This document shows, piece after piece, positions 1 through 11,759 of a stretch of 64,000 nucleotides of DNA. Numbering within the stretch: the stretch's first letter is position 1; the number at the start of each line of letters is the position of its first letter. Source of the stretch: Gambelia wislizenii (Eukaryota > Chordata > Lepidosauria > Squamata > Crotaphytidae); NCBI GenBank assembly GCA_030847615.1, contig JAUMIR010000001.1, positions 256,187,187 through 256,251,186 of the forward strand, in the 5' to 3' direction. The notes beneath the pieces were generated by a model. That model did no database searches. It was not told the DNA's origin and saw nothing but the letters and a program-made list of their open reading frames with translations. Position numbers and translations under genes: made by a program.

Positions 1-154
1 GGGACTGACTACACTTTCTCTGTCCTTGCACAACAAACACTCCTCTCTTCAAATACCTGTGCGTGTTCCTTTCTCCAACATTGACGCACAAAATCCTACA
101 GGTTTTAGAGGTTGTGGTTTGTTTGTTTTTAAGCTAACCAAACAGCAATACAAA

Positions 155-473
155 TGTGAAGTTGAAGGCTTTCACGGTGGGCATCCATAGGTTTTTGGTG
201 GTTTTTTTTCTGGGCTGTGAGGCTGTGTTCTGGAAGAGTTTCTTTCTGACGTTTCACTTTCATCTGTGGCTGGCATCTTCAGAGAATGGTTGGGTAGGAG
301 TGTGTCTGGGGTTTATAGACTGTGAACCCCTGTTAGGGAGTATATGTAAGTTTGTGTATTTGAATGGCTAGTCCTCTGAAGATGCCACCCACAGATGCAG
401 GCGAAACGTGAGGAATAAACTCTTTCAGAAGACGGCCTCACAGCCTGGAAAAAAAACCAAGGAAAATCTATAG
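155..473 (-). mobile_element. Penelope-like element fragment (3' end and inverted arms)
   Basis: The outer parts (about 155-300 and 375-470) are imperfect reverse complements of each other. The left arm reads through 'gaaggctttcacgg' and the right arm ends 'cggcctcacagcctgg'. The middle matches, in reverse, the 3' flank of the GIY-YIG-bearing copy at 28498-29326. No coding part remains. Assignment to Penelope rests on that second copy. Confidence 0.7.
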
Positions 474-1020
474 CAATACTAATGTTTTTCCAAACCATTT
501 GGCATGAAATTATGAATTTCCTCCAAAGAATTGTCCCACTCACATATTGACAAGGCAAGGCAGGTTTGATTAGTCCATCGCCTTTATGGAAAATGGAAGC
601 CCTTTGCCAAAAAGGAAAGGAAAGGAAAGGGGGCCCCAAGAACTACCAGGCCGCCTTCTGAGCCCGGCTTCCCATCCAAGAGAAACTCGACCAGCTGCTC
701 CCCACCTCGAAGACCTCATGCCTTTCAGGCTGGGCTGGAGGAGGAACATGGGGGGCTGACTGGGCTCTACTAGCTGGGGGCCCGGGATTAGGAAAGGGCC
801 CCCGGCGTGGTACTGCCATAAATTTTTATTATGTAAATCCATTTAGTTGGTTTTTAAAATATATATATATAAATATTACTTTGGTGTCCTCATTTAAATA
901 AAATATTTATATTTTTATCCTAAATCCTGTAGAGCCCCTGGCTGCCCTTCACCTTAGCAGTAAGTAGGGGGCTGCCAAAGATTCTGACCGGGGGGGCCCA
1001 CTTCAGGAGGTGGGGGGCAT
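474..1020. other. Upstream sequence, no gene recognised
   Basis: I see no exon or classified repeat here. It contains a G/A-rich stretch near 620-650 and AT-rich DNA at 840-920. By conserved vertebrate gene order the divergent neighbour of HYCC2 would be NDUFB3. I found none of its coding sequence, and only its 5' UTR could be expected this close to the promoter. Confidence 0.4.
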
Positions 1021-1096
1021 GAGAAAGAAAGAAAATAAGAAAATAAGAAAGAAAGAAAATAAGAAAGAAAGAAAGAAAGAAAATAAGAAAGAAAAT

Positions 1097-1172
<76 letters not shown>

Positions 1173-1173
1173 A
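1021..1173. repeat. (GAAA)n polypurine microsatellite
   Basis: About 150 bp of GAAA units with occasional AAAATAAG interruptions on the + strand. It lies about 70 bp upstream of the CpG island. Open frames here are low-complexity artefacts. Confidence 0.95.
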
Positions 1174-1239
1174 GTAACCAAGGGCGCCCTTACCCTCTCC
1201 CTGGCTGCTTAGTGACCCTCCACCAGAACTTCAAGCAGC

Positions 1240-1960
1240 TTCACCGGAAACGGAAACTTCTCCGTGTTCGCCGTTACCAAATCCCCCCCGGAAAACCGAA
1301 GCTGCTTCAAACAGTTCCGCGGCGGGAAGGTGAGGAAAGTCGTTCCCGGATTTAAAAAACAAACCACCCAACGGACCCATCCGCTCCTCTCTCCCTCGAG
1401 GCTCCGGCGGTTGGCGCTTCCCTCAGGCTCCCTGTAAGTGGCTCCTCCCACCCCTTATCTCACACACAGAGGAAGGAAACCAATGAACGCCGCGCTTGTT
1501 GGAGGCCGGCCGCTGCCCAATGGGCGGGCGCCTTGTTCCGTGGCGGGGGCTGCTGCTGACAGAGGCCAGCGAAGGGAGGAAGGAAGGGGCTGAGGAGGGC
1601 GGCGCTTTCGCCATTAGCGCCAGCCGCGATGGTGGCATTGGTGGCGGCGGCGGCGGCGGCGGGTCCGTCGCGGGGAGGCCGCTGAGTGGCAGCGCCGAGG
1701 AGGAAGGAGCTGGGTAGGCGACGCTTCTCTTTCCCTCCTTCATCCCCGCAAGGCCCCTCTCCGCCTCCCCCTGTAGGGCTGGCCACGGAGACCCGCTGCT
1801 CGGGAGGGAGGGAGGGAGCAGCCCAGGAGGACAAGGAGAAGAAGGTGGGGAGCGGGACTGAGGGGCCACTTCCTCGCTGGGACGAGGAAGATGATAATTA
1901 TCGTTATTTCTGTCCCGAATTGGGACTGGGAAGAGTATTGGGACAAAGGGAGAAGAGAGG
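1240..1960. promoter_or_regulatory. HYCC2: CpG-island promoter, probably of HYCC2
   Basis: The only long CpG-rich, non-repetitive stretch upstream of the coding exons. It includes GGCGG runs near 1637-1665 and GC boxes. There is no clear TATA box, which fits a housekeeping promoter. It may drive both directions, since HYCC2 and NDUFB3 are head-to-head in mammals, but the partner gene is not visible here. The internal open frames are GC-driven and have no recognised homology. Confidence 0.65.
1600..1713 (+). other. HYCC2: Candidate non-coding exon 1 of HYCC2 (start unknown)
   Basis: A plausible splice donor (GGAGCTGG|gtaggc) follows position 1713 inside the CpG island. The GCG-repeat 5' UTR-like sequence precedes it. 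The first coding exon has its own acceptor at 40336-40337, so at least one upstream untranslated exon must exist. The 5' boundary given is arbitrary and the donor is unverified. Confidence 0.3.
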
Positions 1961-2011
1961 GACGGTTGCCTTGCCTTGCCTTTGCGCCCCATTTGTAGGC
2001 AGGTAGTAGTA

Positions 2012-2241
2012 CAGTTGTCCCTCCGTATTCGCTGGGGTTTGGTTCCAGGACCCCCCGTGGATACCCAAATCCGTGAATACTCAAGTCCCATGATATGCAA
2101 TGGCATAGCAACATGGTGTTCCTTATATAAGAGAGCAAAATCAAGGGTTGCTTTTTGGATTATTATTTTTTAAAGAATATTTTCAAGCCGTGAATACTTA
2201 AATCCGTGGATACCAAATCCGTGGATATAGAGGGACAGCTG
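2012..2241 (+). mobile_element. TA-flanked MITE, family A (Tigger/mariner-like)
   Basis: Starts CAGTTGTCCCTCC and ends GAGGGACAGCTG, with TA on both sides. The body resembles the 'gtttggttccaggaccccc' class of Tigger/MER2-type non-autonomous elements. It has no ORF. Other copies lie at 5052, 6884, 17265 and 34093. Confidence 0.85.
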
Positions 2242-2249
2242 TACTTGGA

Positions 2250-2410
2250 AGGAATCTCAGGTGCTGTGGGCGATATTTCTGAGGGAGGAACTGGCAAAAC
2301 CCACCTCTGAGGATCCCTGCCTAAGAAAACCCTGTGATAATTCATGAGGTCATTGCCATAAGTCGAGGGGCAACGTGAAGGCAAACACACACACTCAAAC
2401 ACACACAAAT
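2250..2410 (+). repeat. 5S-rRNA-derived SINE, 3' part
   Basis: Begins at the 5S-like 'aggtgctgtggg' and continues into the tail shared with the other 5S SINEs ('aactggcaaaacc', 'gccataagtcg'). The 5S head is mostly missing. Confidence 0.6.
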
Positions 2411-5051
2411 TCATTCGGTCGTTGCCCTTTGCTGTTCCAGCTTGGAGCACCATTCCTGGCTTTCCCCCCTCCCCTCTGTAGGGACAGATAAATATGTATA
2501 ATTCTGTTTCCTTACCCTTGTTTTCAAACCCCTCCTCACTCCTATTCGTGTGCCTTGGTAATACTGTACTTCCTTCACTGCTACAATACAGCCAGGCAGC
2601 TGCCACCCTTTTATTAGAGGCAGCCTGGGGTTTCCCTTTCCTAAGGCTCTTTGGACATGACAGATGTTTTCTGTCTTTTTCCTTCCTCCCCCATCACATC
2701 TTCCAAGACTGGCTTCTTTCCTTCTTTCCTGCATTTGCAAGATAAGGCTTTCTTGACTTCTCCCTGTATATTCTTGTTCATACAATAACATGCACCCCTC
2801 CGCAGACCCCCCCCCCCAAAATCCCCACTGCTGTTCTTGAGACCTTTAATTTCAGGACAAAATGAGATTATCTCAGTGAACCTTTTGCTTTTAAGGCATT
2901 GCTTTGAAGATCTCAAGCTTTAAGCATCTTTTAGAGGCTTTGTCATTTCCTGAAGGGCACTTGAGGCCTCCTTATGTATTCTTCCTGGGGTAGTAGCACC
3001 CTATTGTGTGCTCTTCTCCTCAAGATAAAAAGTGACACCCCTCGCTCCATTTTCCAGGCAATGCTGCTCATTCTGGTTTGTGCTTTAGTGACCACTGAGA
3101 TGTTTAACAGTTTCTTTTTAAAAACAAGAAAAATCCTTTTTTACATTGATACCCCTTTTTTAATTGCTTCTTGAGAACCTCTGTTTTAACAGGTTAATGC
3201 ATGATAGCATAGAAAGTGTAGGACAGCAAATATATAAGCAAATGTAGTAGAGACATTTCTATAGCCGGTTATGTAACCATTTGGCTATCTTGCAGTGCTG
3301 ATGTCCGCTTACAGAGTTTGTACAGAGCACTCAAACTGATACAGATTATGAACAGGTAATATCAAAACTATGGGTAGTTATAAAATTTGAGGAGAAAAGG
3401 CCACCATATTGACATTTGTACATACAGTTTATAATAAGCTTCCTTAAAGTCATAGGTTGGGCTGTTGGAATTTGCCAGCTGCCTTTTCAGAAAGAGTCAA
3501 ACATACAGTATATAAATTATTAAGTGAAAGTCAGTAGTAACTTAAGCAGGGACATTAATTATACTTTTTACAACATTCTTCCCTCTAATAGCTGTCTATA
3601 GGTAATGCCTAGGTTTTTGAAGTGGTGAGTAAATTGTCTTACAAAAATGATAGTAATTTGCAAGTGATGTGTCATTATGCAGACATGTTTGCTTATTCAC
3701 CTGGGCAATGTAATATGCCCACCTCTCTTCTGCTGTAAGGGCTGAGTATGATGTAGTTGTTGCTCTCTGTTTCAGATCAAAGTTTTGATGCACACTAGGG
3801 TACTCTCTTAAATGTTTTCTTCTTAGTTTGACTGTATTTTTAGCATGTTTGTATCACATTTTTAAAAAGCCCTATTCAAAACAAGCTTTCATTTATTTTA
3901 ATCTTGTTTAATAAATTCTAAGAATGTTTTAATGTTTATTATAAGATAATCAAAGTCTGAAGAAAAGAGCTTGGATCTAAACTGTTCCATTTAGATTGGT
4001 GCCTCCTGTCCTTTTTTCATTTCCTAGCGGATATCTTTGTTTCTCTTAGATAAGATCTGACAGATGGATAGCCTCTTCAGTTCCTGGGATGCAATGACAA
4101 GCTAGGTGGGAGTAAAGTTGTCTTTGCAGGCTTAGTTTTACATAAGATGTAAAACGGATTAGTTTTGTATCTCTAGACAAAGTGGGAGTTTTAGATGGTA
4201 ATGTATGCAATAATTCTACGTGCTTACTGGTCTGTTACGCACTTTACATATATGTAGTTAATCTTAAGTGGATGTTTTGTTTTTTGGCTTTTCAGCATTC
4301 TTGATAATGATGGTCTGTTACGAATTTTCCCTTCTACGTATCATCTTCATTGGTCAGCTCTCTCCTGATTCTGACCTCCATAAAATGTGAAGCTTTACTC
4401 TCAACACCTCGTTAACTCTTTTGTTTATTTTCCTGGCTATGTTGCCCAGATAATGGAAGAGCCCATTGTCACATGGTCATTTAGAAAGAAAATATTTTAT
4501 ATGCTATTTTTGATTTGTTGGACTTTGCCTTGGGACTTGGTCTTTCTGTACTGTACAGAATCCTCTTGAAGTAAGCAGATGTTTACATTGATTTTAAATG
4601 GATTAGATGGAGTGCAGTGATACATAAATACTGAAGGCTTAACCTGATTGTTAGTCTCAACTAAAGAAGGCCCACTGAACGAATGGAACTTGTTAGGTCA
4701 CTGCTTATTTCAGCCCCATTGATTTAAGGAGCCTACTTTAGTTGGAACTCACAATTGGATTTAGGCCTGAATTGCTTCTGGACCCTGGTTAAGCTATGTA
4801 GAACTGTGATTTTTTTATTATTATTATTATAATACAGTCCTTGGAGATCAGAGAATTTCTTTATCTAGAAAAAAATGTTATAATTCCCACTCAATTTTGT
4901 TGAAATGGATGAGGAGAGCAAGGAAGAAATGACACATAACATTGTAGGCTACACTCTCATTGGTAGTTTATCTTAAGGTCATTTATTGTATCTGATGGAA
5001 GAATCTTAATGACTTCTTCTCTTCCTGCCCGTACCCCCTGTGTCATGGGTA
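2411..5051. other. Intron 1 stretch without recognised content
   Basis: AT-rich, non-coding DNA with a poly-C run near 2806-2816 and a (TTA)n run near 4818. Short open frames show no codon bias or motif. I recognise no repeat family. Confidence 0.5.
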
Positions 5052-5357
5052 ATGTTGTCCGTCTGTATCCACAGATTTGGTATCCACGGATTTAAGTATT
5101 CATGGCTTGAAAATATTCTTTAAAAAATCATAATCCAAAAAGCAAACCTTGATTTTGTCATCTTATATAAGGGATATATATATATATATATATATATGGG
5201 ATATATGTTTGCCATCTTATATAAGGGATATTTCCCATCTCATATAAGGGATATCTATTTTGCTATGCCATTGCATATAATGGGATAAGTATTCACGGAT
5301 TTTGGTATCCACGGGGGTCATGTAACCAAACTCCAGCCCAATATGAAGGGACAACTG
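5052..5357 (-). mobile_element. TA-flanked MITE, family A, expanded copy
   Basis: Reverse orientation relative to the copy at 2012. The left end has lost the first C of the inverted repeat, and the right end is AGGGACAACTG followed by TA. An internal (TA)n run at about 5173-5198 and two extra copies of the 'cttatataagggata' segment make it longer than its relatives. Confidence 0.8.
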
Positions 5358-5689
5358 TATTTCACAAAGGTGTGTGGTGATACTCATGAAGAATGTTGTG
5401 AAGAACCAGTAGTATTGTTCAAGCAATATCAAATAAGGGCAAAAATCTGAGAATTGTTATTGAATTGTCTTACGTTAATTGTAAATGCACTTTGCCTTCT
5501 GCTGCACTATAAGGGAACATATGCTGTTAGCTTGTTTTTCTATCATTTAAGTGCTCTGAGTTATTACATAGCAAAACGTGAAAATTAAGCACTGTGTTTG
5601 TTCTGATCACTTGGCCTTCTGTAAAAGTTTGTGAATGGGTGAATATTTGGCAGCAGCTAGACAGACACAGCTGCTTGAATAGCAATAGC

Positions 5690-5912
5690 ATTGATATTTC
5701 TATACCACTTATCAGTGCCAAAGCACTACCTAAGCGGTTTATAGTGTGTTAGTTAATTGCCTCCAAGAAGGTGGGTACTTATTTTACTGACCTACGGAAG
5801 GCTGAGTCAACCTTGGAGTCCTCTCTGGGATCAAACTCATAATGTTGTGGCTTGCAGTACTGTACTGGCATTTAACCGCTGTGCCACCAGGGCTCCCTGT
5901 CATAGAGACTCA
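5690..5912. repeat. Unclassified interspersed repeat
   Basis: Contains 'ggctgagtcaacctt' and ends 'gccaccagggctcc', phrases I associate with an abundant reptile repeat. Family not determined and no ORF. Confidence 0.45.
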
Positions 5913-6883
5913 AAGTATTAAACTGATTTTCATGTGGCAATTTAGAAACTTAGGGTTTTTACTTTTTATACCAGTTTGGCAATAACTTTGGTTACTACAT
6001 GTAAAATTATGGGGCGTCTTTTGCACTCTTATACTTTTTATCTTAAATGTCTTGTGTATTTTAAGCTCTTTGTCATGGCCTTTGGCTAATACAATAAGTG
6101 TATTGATGATGATGGTGATGAATATAGCAATATCAGATTTGTGTACAGTTAGATGTTTGCTACTGAGCTGCTACTTGTACTCTGACAAGCTAGTTGGTGC
6201 CTTGTCTTTTAGTCAGCTGTTAGTTGTCTTACTCTCTATGGTCTATCAGAACAATCCACACAATTGGGTTGATCCCACACACCAGCCCATGTACCAGGAG
6301 TTCTAAGTCTACTGCCTAATACTATTGTTTCTAAAATAGAAGAGGAAGTCTTGTAAAACGTGTGGCTAGCTACACAGGAAATTTAAAAATTGAAGGGGAA
6401 GGCTCAAGAGTGACTGTTTTTAACATTTAAGAAATGTTAGAAGTCCTGCTATGTGGGCTGGCAGATGGGTTGAACCCAATCACGTGGATTGTTCCTCTGC
6501 GTCATCCAAGAATGAATATTCACTGTAAGTACCAGTCTCTCACTCTGCCTCTGAGCATGGTTTATTTACTGTACTTGGGTTCCCTCTGTGTGGCTTACTT
6601 GCTCTGGACGCCAGTGGGTCTACTCTTGGCACATGGGAATTGGCAGGATAACTGTGCTTGTAGGATTGTGGAGAGGTGTCTTTGGCATAGGGTGGCATTA
6701 TGAATGTATTTGGTGAATGTTGGGAATGTTATTCTTATATGTACACTTATTGAGAATGGAGGGAAACATATGTAAGGAACTTTATCTTGTTGGTCAGAGT
6801 TGCCTGAGTTCACATTCAATTCCTGCAACCAAGGTCCATGCAGGGCTTACACAACAGTTGTCAACTACCTCTCTCTGATTCTA

Positions 6884-7113
6884 CAGTTGTCCCTCTGTAT
6901 CCACGGATTTGGTATTCACAGATTTAAGTATTCACGGCTTGAAAATATTCTTTAAAAAATAATAATCCAAAAAGCAAACCTTGATTTTGCCATCTTATAT
7001 AAGGGACACCATTTTGCTATGCCATTGCATATAATGGGACTTGAGTATGCACGGATTTTGGTATCTATGGGGGGTCCTGGGACCAAACCCCAGCGAATAT
7101 GAAGGGACAACTG
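6884..7113 (-). mobile_element. TA-flanked MITE, family A
   Basis: CAGTTGTCCCTCTG at the left, AGGGACAACTG at the right, TA on each side. At 230 bp it equals the copies at 2012 and 17265 in length, so this is probably the full-length form. Confidence 0.85.
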
Positions 7114-7753
7114 TACTTCCACTTAACTATACACATGGAATAAACAGTGGAAATCTCTTGGTTTGGGACCGTAGAAGCATTTTGCTTATCTCACCCATCC
7201 TCCTGAAAGAATGGAATGTTTTTGATAACTTGTAGTGCAATCTATTGCTGTTCATACAATTGTGTCCTGATCAGCTCAGTAGACTAAACATAGTCTTCCT
7301 GCTGCATTGCTCCATTTATAGCCCACCTACCTCTCCCTTTTGCTAGCATTATTTTCTTCTTGGAGCAGTTTTTTTTTATTAGAGTAAAAAAAGGTCTAGA
7401 TGTTCTGTAGCCAAGACAGTAGTGTCTTAAATATTTTATTTATCTTTCTAGAAAAAAATATCCTGTAATCTTTTATCAATTTTTCTGGATAAAAGGGCTT
7501 CAGGGGAAAAAATGAGGAGAAACCCAGATTCCCCCCCTGAACCCCCTTCCCCCTTTGTTTTGGCTAGGCCTCACATCTTTACTCCTCCATTGCAGTCCTG
7601 CACACCTGAAAACCATATAATGAAGAAAAAACCCCATATGTCTCCGTGTTTAGAATGTTTTGTATTGTGAGGACAAAATAATAATGGTGATTCTGCTCTC
7701 TGGATGATCTTAAAGTGACAAACATCTCCGTATTTGCTGCTGGTTTTGATCAA

Positions 7754-7888
7754 TGGTGAGCAAAGTGCAGCCTTCAAGATGTTGTTGGACTTCAGCTGCG
7801 ATCAACCCTAGTCAGCATAACCAATGGTGAGGAGAGTTGGGAGCTACAGTTCAGCAGCAACTGGAGGGCTGCACTTTGCCCATCACTT
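7754..7888. mobile_element. Short fold-back element (hAT-like MITE)
   Basis: Ends are inverted copies: 'gagcaaagtgcagcc' at the left and 'ggctgcactttgccc' at the right. A relative lies at 51366-51495. No coding capacity. Confidence 0.55.
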
Positions 7889-8370
7889 TGCAGGGGGTTC
7901 CAGCAGGGTGGTAGGAGTGGAGCGGGAAGGAGGAGGAAGAGAGCTTGGCTTCCTTCTCCCTTCTCTGCACGGGGTTCTGAGGATGCGGCAGAGGTGGTGG
8001 GAGTGGAGGAGGAGGAGAGCTCACCTCTCTTCCCCCTTTCCTGCAGGGGGGTTCCTGTGGTGTGGTGGAGATGGTAGTGGGTGGACGGGAAAGAGAGGGC
8101 TGGTGGGGGTGGATAAGGAAGCCTGTTCCCCATCCTCTCTCCTTCCCACCCCTCTCCCTCAGCCCGGTTCCATCCCCTCCTGTCCACCTTACCCTCTCCG
8201 TGGCAGGAACCCACTGGGCTGCCTTCCTCTTCCTGCCTGCCTCCCTCCCTCCCTTCCTTCTCTTCCTCCATAACTCTTCCTCCCCACCCCCATTTCAGGG
8301 CGTTCGCTACTGTCTGTGGTTTTCAATATCCGTGTGGACCCCCAGAACCAATCCCCCATGGATACGGGGA
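7889..8370. repeat. GGA-rich tandem units ending in a family-B MITE end
   Basis: About three degenerate 75-bp units rich in GGTGG/GGAGGAG on the + strand (7889-8120) are followed by a complementary CCTCC-rich stretch (8130-8290). At 8302-8370 it matches the terminal part of the 'acagtaggacccccgtatcc' MITE family. Long open frames on both strands arise from purine bias. Confidence 0.5.
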
Positions 8371-10239
8371 TGCTATATTAAAAATCACAGTGCCTAAACT
8401 TAAGAATTTCAAAAGAAAAACCCTACCACCACATTAGAAATTGACAAGTGCACCCTTGAAAGGGAGGGTGCTGTTACATGTAGAATATGTTCTCTTTGCT
8501 AATAGCCTCATGTGAAATCTGCAGATAACTTTTTGTTTACAGTCTTAAAAATAATTTCAAATTCCTATGTAATTGGCTCTGAAAATGGAGAACCAGCCCC
8601 CTTGGTTACTGTGAGAACATTCCTTAGCAGGATAACAGAACAGTAGTATAAAATACATATCAAATGTTCCTTGATTTGTGAACATTAGTCAGGATCCAAA
8701 AAATGTGAGGTTAATTCTATAAATTTAGAGGGGATTCAGATAATGGTCTGCTCATATCATATGGCAAAATGTTTGTAAAATTCCCTTCAATCATATGAGT
8801 TAGATAGCATTCTTTTTCTTGTAAACGCTTTAATCAAAATTTCATAACAGATTGAGTTAATTTTCCATGTGTTTGCCTTTTCCATGTTCGTATTTTAGAA
8901 TATATTATCTTTTTGCATGCTGTCTGACTTCACATTTAATTTACTTAATCTCTTTAATGAAATGAGAACCTGTTACAGAAGACTTTTATCTGATTTTCAA
9001 AGGCTTTCTAATAAGAGAACATCCTTGAAGAAAGAATGTTTACTGACATTATTGTGGACCTTGGCAGCTGCAGCTTAAAACACCTGCTAGGAATGGCATT
9101 CTCAATTTTCTGTTAAAACTGTAGCTGACTGTTTGTATAGGTATCAATAAAACTATATATTTTTGTAAAAAAAGATTGTTCTTGAGATCAAAACCAGCCT
9201 CTATTAGATAATCTTGAAATTATTGTTTGGAAGTGAAATTTCTCAATACTATAGATACAAGAGTGTTTAATGCTAGAAATTGACACAGAATAATAGGGCC
9301 TTTTCTTTTTTTAATATTTTATTGCGTTTTAGCTCACAAATGAAACTGTAAGTAGAGCACAATATTATATGAACATGGAGTAAAAAGTTGAAGATAGCCT
9401 CAAGTTTCCACACTGTTGAAAGGTTGGAGGAGACCTTATTCTTCAATGGAGCATGATGTCATGAGGTTTGAAATACCATTATTTGTTCATTAATGGAGTT
9501 CAATTAGTTTTTTGTTTTGTTTGCTTAAAAAAATTATGGGAAGCATTTCCTTATACATATATCTATATTGGCATATACTGTACAGTATTTGCTTTACAAG
9601 ACCTTTGTTTCATTGACCTTCCTAAATGAGTGCCTATTTTCTCTGCATACCTGCTATTTGACATGCTATGTAGCTCAAGGCTACAATGATATAATAATCT
9701 TCTCCTCTGTTCAGATGATGGGATGAAGAACTGGAAGAATTCTGATTTGCTAAAGCCCTTTTAGCTGGATTTTGTATGGAATGAAGTAATATGTTTACAG
9801 GGATTCCCTTTTCTAGTTTGTTTTTGGAATTGGTCCCATTAATCAATAAACCTCCACTCAAAGTGTATCTTTTACAAGGGAAGACTTTGGGCACTTAAAT
9901 CTGTTCTGTTATGCACTGTCATGTGCTCTTTCATGCTTTTCACTCTCAGAGTGAATGCCTGACTCTTACCTTGCCTCAGACATTGGATGTATAGTCTGCC
10001 CACCTTGAAAAAAATTGACCAGCAGTGAGTAACAAATAATGACAAATTGACTAACTCTCATAATAAAGCTCCTTTATGTACGCTTCCTTTACTTTACAGT
10101 AAGTAATATTGAAACCAGTGTGACTTAGTTCTGAGTAAACCAGGAAAATATTTAGCTGCATGATAAATTTCTGAAAAGAACTGCCTGCAAGCTTAGCTAT
10201 TGAAGGAAAAGCAAAGTAATAAATTCAGTGCAGCACCCA
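8371..10239. other. Intron 1 stretch without recognised content
   Basis: AT-rich sequence with no exon, RNA gene or repeat that I can name. Confidence 0.5.
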
Positions 10240-10468
10240 AGCCAGTGTGGTGTAGTGGTTTGAGCATTGGACTGCGACTCTGGAGATAAGGGTTCAAATC
10301 CCCACTTGGTCATGGAAACTTGCTTGGTGACCTTGGACAAGTTATACTATCTCAGCCTCAGAGGAAGGCAAAGGCAAACCTCCTTTGAACACATTTTCCC
10401 AAGAAACCCCCTTGACTGCCTTAGTGTTACTGTAAGTCAGAAACAACTTGAAGCACACAACAACATCC
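10240..10468 (+). repeat. tRNA-derived SINE
   Basis: The tRNA-like head has recognisable A- and B-box regions ('tggtgtagtggtttgagc', 'gggttcaaatcccc'). The body contains 'cagcctcagaggaaggca'. The tail has 'gtaagtcagaaacaactt' and an ACAACA end. It is not a functional tRNA gene, because the cloverleaf is incomplete and merges with the body. Related copies lie at 42055, 48056 and 48196. Confidence 0.85.
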
Positions 10469-11209
10469 CACCCAGTCAGATTGGGAGTTGATGGAGAAAG
10501 TGTTATTTTCCTTCTTCTAGTTCCAGATCCTAGGGATCTAGTTGACGGTGCCACTTTGGGAACCTTGAGAACTTTGGATCTGGGGGATTCAAAGCTGCAG
10601 GTGCCCTGACCTTGGCCACTCACAGAGGCTGCAGCAGGAAGACTTCTAGTGATGGCTGTCAGATCACCTGAGCACAGCAGGGGCCTCTACTGTGGCAGCA
10701 CCTCCCCAGGCAGAGCTTCTTTCTGTAGACAGAGAGGCTGACAGAGAGTCACCTCTGCCATAACTCCTTTCCAGCCATTGACAATGGAGATAATACTCTG
10801 AATTACTAGGCTAGTGTCCTGTTTGATTATTGTTTAATGAAAAATTTCACCAATTTTTCATTACATCTGGATTTATCCAAGTAAAGAGGTATTCAATGAT
10901 CAGAAATATTTTTTTTTGAAATTTGCAGACAATTTTGAAGTGAAAACATGCAGTATAGCTTAACATTTGTTTATACATGCCCTGCTGTTTTTCCCAAGAT
11001 TTACTTGGTTTTCTTCTTCCTCCCATCTCCATTACCACCAGCCTGTTCTTATTTAAAAGCACAAGCCTAGCATTGTACTTACTATAGCTCTATCCTTGAT
11101 GCTAAATTTGTTGCTGTGCATGGAAGAATATTCCATCTCTGGTTGAAGTTAGCATGGCACCAACCAAATATTGGGTGTAAAATAATTGTCACATTATAGC
11201 TGTTCCAAC

Positions 11210-11743
11210 TAAAGTATGTTTAGAAATTAGCATTGCTGACATTTTAGTGTTGGAAATGGTAACGTTCAGTTAGTTAGAACTTAAATATTATAGATCTGCT
11301 GCGGTGTTTGGATTGATGTCCACTCCCTGTTACAGCCCCCTCTCTGTGATATGTCAGGCACAGACCATTATGTACTTTCAGTATTTATTTAAGATTTACT
11401 TGTTTTCCTTGACTTTTCCCAACAGTTAACTGATTAAGTTGATTCAGTGAATGTCTTGAGGAGCTCTGTACTTAAAATAATATTATACTAACACGGAGCA
11501 ATGGATGCAAGCTCCAGGAACAGAGATTCTACCTCAACATTAGGAGGAACTTTTTGACAGCAAGAGCTGTTCGGCAGTGGAACACACTCCCTCGGAGTGT
11601 GGTGAGGTCTCCTTCCTTGGAGGTCTTTAAACAGAGGCTGGATGGCCATCTGTTGGGGATGCTTTGATCGTGATTTTCTATGTGGCAGGGGGTTGGACTG
11701 GATGGCCCTCGTGGTCTCTTCCAACTCTGCAATTCTATGATTC
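11210..11743 (+). repeat. Duplicated block, copy 1 (CR1 end plus 5' flank)
   Basis: Matches 19603-20136 with four substitutions and no indels that I could find. The first 285 bp are identical between copies and are not a repeat I know. The last 250 bp are a CR1 3' end. All four differences fall at about 11561-11606. Confidence 0.95.
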
Positions 11744-11750
11744 TATCATA
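11495..11750 (+). mobile_element. CR1 LINE 3' end
   Basis: Contains the typical CR1 3' sequence (ggaggaactttttgaca, tttggaggtctttaaacag-like, ggttggactggatggccc). It ends in the 'attctatgattctat' repeat tail. 5'-truncated and non-coding. Confidence 0.9.
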
Positions 11751-11759
11751 GTGCTTTTG

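Noticed and set aside
954..1181. Minus-strand open frame rich in Phe, Leu and Ser
   Set aside because: Pure translation of the GAAA microsatellite.
1423..2106. 227-codon minus-strand open frame over the CpG island
   Set aside because: P/S-rich low-complexity product caused by GC bias, running into a MITE at its start. No domain or conserved motif.
10240..10330. Possible tRNA gene
   Set aside because: tRNA-like boxes are present, but the sequence continues directly into a SINE body found four times in the window.
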